From Bradyrhizobium sp. CCGUVB1N3 (GTDB lineage: Bacteria; Pseudomonadota; Alphaproteobacteria; Rhizobiales; Xanthobacteraceae), in assembly GCF_024199925.1 (NCBI RefSeq), contig NZ_JANADR010000003.1, positions 150,101 to 214,100 on the forward strand: 64,000 nt of DNA, written 5' to 3'. Positions 61,002 through 64,000 of this stretch are shown piece by piece. A model generated the notes under the pieces. The model was given only the letters and a program-made list of their open reading frames with translations, ran no database searches and was not told where the DNA came from. The translations under genes were made by a program, and so were the position numbers. Position 1 is the stretch's first letter. Each line of letters starts with the position of its first letter.

Positions 61002-61853
61002 TCACTGCGTGTCCCACAGGCGCCAGATGTGACTCATGTAGACCGCGACGGTCTTCTTGGTCTTGGCCCAGTCCTTGAACGGCCGCGACCAGTACTCCCA
61101 CGCGCCGCCTGTGGCCTTGAACGGGACCGGGCTGTCGCTGATCGCGCCGGTCGGGTGCTGCTGCCCAGTCGGGTTCGGGTGGAAGCGGGGCGACACGTTC
61201 GGGCCGCCAGGAGGTGTCAGCGGGAAGTCGGCCGGGATGACGAGCCCGATGCGCACCTTAGTGCCGGCGTACTTGCCGGTCTCGATCCTGTAGTCGAAGG
61301 CCACATGGTCGGTCGTGCCCGCCACGACCGTCGGCGCGCAGCCGAGCTTGGTGAGCTCGGCGACGAACCGCTCGGTGCCGACCAGAGTGCGGCCGTCCGA
61401 GACCGGCGTCGGGCCGACGGTCACGATCTGGAACCGCTCGCAGTCGTGCAGCCTGATCGGTTCGTTGCCCTTGCCCTCGAAGCTGACCGACTTGTTACCG
61501 ACGATCTCGACCAGGTAGCTGTCGGCCGGGTCGCGACCGCCGAACTCCTTGATGATCTCGTTCGGCGTCCATTCGACCCGCTTGGTGCTGAACTCCTCAC
61601 CGTCCACCTCGAAGTGGATAACGTGGTCGTGGCGCGTCCTCTCGAGATCGGTCTCGGCCTCCTCGAGCTTGTGGGTCGCCTCCTCTAAGTCAGCGAGGCC
61701 GTGTTTGACCTCTTGCTCGGACTCGGTGACCTTCTCCTTGGCAGCCTTGACGGCCGCCAAAGCGGCCTGCTCGGCGTCGTCGCCACAGCCCTCGCGGCCG
61801 TGGCCCGGCAGATCGGGCGGAGAGGTATCCTGTGATTCTGGAGGGGTATTCAT
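61002..61853 (-). CDS. Ubiquitin-like protein fused to an E2-like domain, with N-terminal coiled coil
   Basis: 283 residues from MNTPPESQDT; upstream codons to 62321 are antisense to the XRE gene. Residues ~28-75 form a heptad coiled coil (KVTESEQEVKHGLADLEEAT). Residues ~77-150 fit the multiubiquitin (DUF2604-like) beta-grasp fold (VIHFEVDGEEFSTKRVEWTP ... DCERFQIVTVGPTPVSDG). Residues ~160-283 fit a prokaryotic E2-like fold (FDYRIETGKYAGTKVRIGLV, IPADFPLTPPGGPNVSPRFH, ending YMSHIWRLWD). The only cysteines are 23, 138 and 172, none where an E2 active-site Cys is expected, so the E2 part may be non-catalytic or work otherwise. First gene of the operon with the E1-JAB fusion. Confidence 0.82.
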   Translation of the reverse strand: MNTPPESQDTSPPDLPGHGREGCGDDAEQAALAAVKAAKEKVTESEQEVKHGLADLEEATHKLEEAETDLERTRHDHVIHFEVDGEEFSTKRVEWTPNEIIKEFGGRDPADSYLVEIVGNKSVSFEGKGNEPIRLHDCERFQIVTVGPTPVSDGRTLVGTERFVAELTKLGCAPTVVAGTTDHVAFDYRIETGKYAGTKVRIGLVIPADFPLTPPGGPNVSPRFHPNPTGQQHPTGAISDSPVPFKATGGAWEYWSRPFKDWAKTKKTVAVYMSHIWRLWDTQ

Positions 61854-61913
61854 GGTTGTTTCTTTCGTAGTTTCAGATTGATAGGTCGTCCGGCTAGGAA
61901 GACCCTGTCCGTA

Positions 61914-61942
61914 TAGATATATCGAACGTTGCCGTTTGTCAA
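61914..61942 (-). promoter_or_regulatory. Sigma70-type promoter of the ubiquitin-like operon
   Basis: On the minus strand TTGACA (61942-61937), 17-bp spacer, TATCTA (61919-61914), about 60 bp before the Ubl-E2 start. It lies in the 174-bp region shared with the divergent XRE gene, a natural place for repression by that regulator. No clear inverted repeat was found. Confidence 0.55.
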
Positions 61943-62027
61943 TCGACGTGGTACGACTGCGTTCGCCATTGAAAACGCGCCGCCGCGCGGTCGTGAGCAA
62001 ATCCCGATTCAATAGAAAGTCTAACGA

Positions 62028-62348
62028 ATGAGCTTGGGCGCACGCCTCAAGGAGCTGCGAGTCCAGCGGAACCAGTCGCTGCAGGATGTCGCCGACGCCG
62101 TTGGAGCGTCGAAGGCGCACATCTGGGAAATCGAGCGCGGTGGGAGCAAGAACCCGACGATGGACCTTCTCACCAAGTTGGCATCGCACCTCGGCGTCTC
62201 GGTTGCCTATCTCGTCGGCGAGCAAGCAAACCAGAAGGACGCCGAGGCTGTGGCCATGTTCCACAAATTCAGGAGTCTGGACGACAGCGACCGCGAGGCC
62301 ATCAACCGGCTCATGGAGCATTTGAAGAAGAAGGAAGGCGGTGGCTGA
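62028..62348 (+). CDS. XRE-family (Cro/CI-type) transcriptional regulator
   Basis: 106 residues: LGARLKELRVQRNQSLQDVA and GASKAHIWEIERGGSKNPTM give the five-helix HTH_3 fold (about 4-62), followed by a short helical tail. Members bind short palindromes as dimers. It is divergent from the ubiquitin-like operon and overlaps the next gene by one base (TGATG), forming a regulator/metallopeptidase pair. In such pairs the ImmA/IrrE peptidase cleaves or inactivates the XRE repressor in response to a signal. Confidence 0.92.
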   Translation: MSLGARLKELRVQRNQSLQDVADAVGASKAHIWEIERGGSKNPTMDLLTKLASHLGVSVAYLVGEQANQKDAEAVAMFHKFRSLDDSDREAINRLMEHLKKKEGGG

Positions 62349-63244
62349 TGCCCATCTCGCGAATGGACATTGACGGAAGGGGGTCGGGCTCGCCGATGGG
62401 TATCGTGGGGTTGATCTTAAAGCATGAGCCCGACATGCGCCCGCCGATCCCGATTGAACGATTGTGCGCGCAACTCGACATCGTGGCGATCGAGGAGCAC
62501 GACAGCGACAACTTTGAGGGCGTCCTCGTCACCGATGTCAACAAGCACTCAGGCTCAATTGGTCATAAGCGCGGACGTCCGCGTCAGCGAAGCCGGTTCA
62601 CGATTGCACATGAGCTCGGGCACTTCTTAATAGCGACGCACAAGCCGCTGTCGCCCGACGGTTTCCGGTGCACGCGCGCCGACATGTACATACGCGACGC
62701 CGCCGAGGCGGACCGGCGCGGACGCATGGAGGTCGAGGCGAACCAGTTCGCGTCCCTCATGCTGATGCCGCCCCCCTTCCTCCGCCAGGCGTTCAAGACC
62801 CAGGGCGAGCCAAACCTCCGGCACGTTCCGGCAATGGCGGTCGATTTCGACGTGAGCAAGGAGGCGATGGCCCGCGCCTATGCCGAGAACCATCCTGAGC
62901 CGCTCGCCATCGTGATCACTCAAAATGGACGCATCCTGCGCTCATATCGGAATCGCATCCGGTTTCCGTTTATCCAGCCGCGTAGTGGCGATGCGGTCCC
63001 GCGAGGATCACTATTCCATCGCGGCAACCATCAGCGCGGTGCGGCTTCGGCCACTGAGGAGTGCGTGCCCGACCTGTGGATCGAGGTCAAACGCGGGGAG
63101 CGGGCGCCGACAGTGTACGAGCAGGTCCTTCTCCAACAGGAGGGGTTCGCGATGATCATGCTTCATCTTGAACAGGCCGAAGAAGGGGACGAGGAAGAGG
63201 AGCGCGATCTAGAACGCAGTTGGCAACCGAGATTTCGCCGCTAG
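62348..63244 (+). CDS. ImmA/IrrE-family zinc metallopeptidase
   Basis: 298 residues with SRFTIAHELGHFLIAT (HExxH zinc site at about 95-99) and EVEANQFASLMLMPPPFLRQ, where the Glu is the third metal ligand and the MLMP stretch is typical. Family members (ImmA of ICEBs1, IrrE/PprI of Deinococcus) cleave XRE-type repressors. The C-terminal third (after ~190) is an extension ending in an acidic tail (EEGDEEEERD). Its gene overlaps the XRE gene by one base. It probably controls the divergent ubiquitin-like operon (inference). Confidence 0.9.
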   Translation: MPISRMDIDGRGSGSPMGIVGLILKHEPDMRPPIPIERLCAQLDIVAIEEHDSDNFEGVLVTDVNKHSGSIGHKRGRPRQRSRFTIAHELGHFLIATHKPLSPDGFRCTRADMYIRDAAEADRRGRMEVEANQFASLMLMPPPFLRQAFKTQGEPNLRHVPAMAVDFDVSKEAMARAYAENHPEPLAIVITQNGRILRSYRNRIRFPFIQPRSGDAVPRGSLFHRGNHQRGAASATEECVPDLWIEVKRGERAPTVYEQVLLQQEGFAMIMLHLEQAEEGDEEEERDLERSWQPRFRR

Positions 63245-63874
63245 CCCCGCTTGCCTCACTCCACCAGAGGACGCACCCTGACAAGGACTTCGCACAGTCC
63301 GAGCGACGCCGTGACGCAGTCGGTCAAACGCGAGGGCTGCCGGCGGAGCCCACTGATCCTTGATCGAAGAGCGCGACCTGATCGCCCCAACAGTGCCCGC
63401 CCGCCAGCAGCCTCTCGATCCGCTCTCTCACACAGTCTGGCTTGCGGCTGTGCTCGCGTCGCTCGCCCCCCGGACAGGTAAGTTGTTCGTCGTCACGGTC
63501 GAATCCCGATTGCCGCCGAAGATCGGTGGCCTAGACTGATAATACCTGCGGTAGATGTTGGCTGAAATGCGAACAGCTTTTCAGCGTGGGCTATCAAGGC
63601 CTGCCCGCGAACTCGGCCTCGTTATCATCCCCCTTTTCGGCTTTCAGCCTTACCGCTGCGTCGTATTCGGGGCGGTCGCGCATGGAATATGTTTCTAAAG
63701 CAAGTTCGGGCTATCTATTAGGAGAAGCCCTCCCTCCCGAAAATGTCCATGCCCATCCAGGGGGTCAGGGCCGCCCTAAGCGCCTATGAGGCAAGTGTGA
63801 CTAGAAAAGCGGTCTCTGCGGGATCTCCAAATCCTGCTGCCGAGATTCAAACATCTTCGGCTCCTGAATAGCAG
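63245..63874. other. No gene recognised before repeat copy C
   Basis: Only short frames without family features; the codon pattern is poor on both strands. Probably decayed DNA or an intergenic region. Confidence 0.4.
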
Positions 63875-64000
63875 TGTGTTTCGGCGTGGGGTCTCAACCA
63901 TGATCGGCATGGGGGTCCCATCGTTTCAATTCAATGAAATCAATGGCCTGAAGGGGTCCCGACGACGCCGATGGGGGTCATTTTTCGATCAGCATTCACA
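63875..64000 (+). repeat. ~126-bp TGTG...CACA repeat, copy C
   Basis: Same orientation as copy B, starting TGTGTTTCGG and ending ATTCACA at the last base of the window. Whether further element sequence follows cannot be seen. Confidence 0.85.

Overview
The window looks like accessory (symbiosis-island type) DNA of a rhizobial alphaproteobacterium, most likely a Bradyrhizobium or close relative. The reasons are a near-consensus TtsI-binding tts box followed by a broken YopJ/NopJ-type type III effector gene, high GC, remnants of IS630, IS3, IS110 and group II intron elements, and a 3' fragment of a tRNA-Met gene that looks like an integration scar.

Layout. 1-2,129: the start of a GNAT-like acyltransferase gene running off the left edge, an IS630 scrap, the tts box and the decayed effector gene. 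2,130-38,924: a nonribosomal peptide locus. Two adjacent giant NRPS genes (5,537 and 5,685 codons) form one ten-module line. It starts with a formyltransferase domain and ends with a thioesterase. A PLP enzyme is coupled by an ATGA overlap, and a MATE exporter is convergent. Reading the binding pockets by hand gives formyl - Asp-like - X - X - Ala - Thr - Ala - Ala - X - Val - Ala. Dual condensation/epimerization domains imply D-configuration at residues 1, 3, 8 and 9. The modules are nearly identical outside the pocket segments, so the line appears to have been built by cassette duplication and pocket swapping. 39,449-42,156: an insertion-sequence and group II intron graveyard around one intact aldose 1-epimerase-like gene.

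42,157-49,007: a 6.6-kb segment bounded by inverted copies of a ~126-bp TGTG...CACA repeat (third copy at the right edge). It carries a YhaO-like nuclease, a YhaN-like ATPase and an AbiE-like regulator/nucleotidyltransferase pair behind a nested palindromic operator. Both outer genes are cut off exactly at the repeats. This is probably a captured piece of a defence island.

49,635-49,683: the tRNA-Met 3' fragment. 50,380-59,327: a membrane protein, a DUF2235 hydrolase, a frameshifted GYF-domain membrane protein, a KTSC-domain protein, a secreted trypsin-like protease with calcium-loop repeats and, divergently, an exported CHAT-domain cysteine protease. 59,479-63,244: a ubiquitin-like conjugation locus with an E1-JAB fusion and a ubiquitin-like-E2 fusion. 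It is divergent from an XRE regulator and an ImmA/IrrE metallopeptidase. The protease cluster and the ubiquitin-like cluster are the best candidates for little-described conflict or regulatory systems; the NRPS is the best candidate for an undescribed symbiosis-associated metabolite.

All family assignments come from reading motifs by eye; no database search was run.
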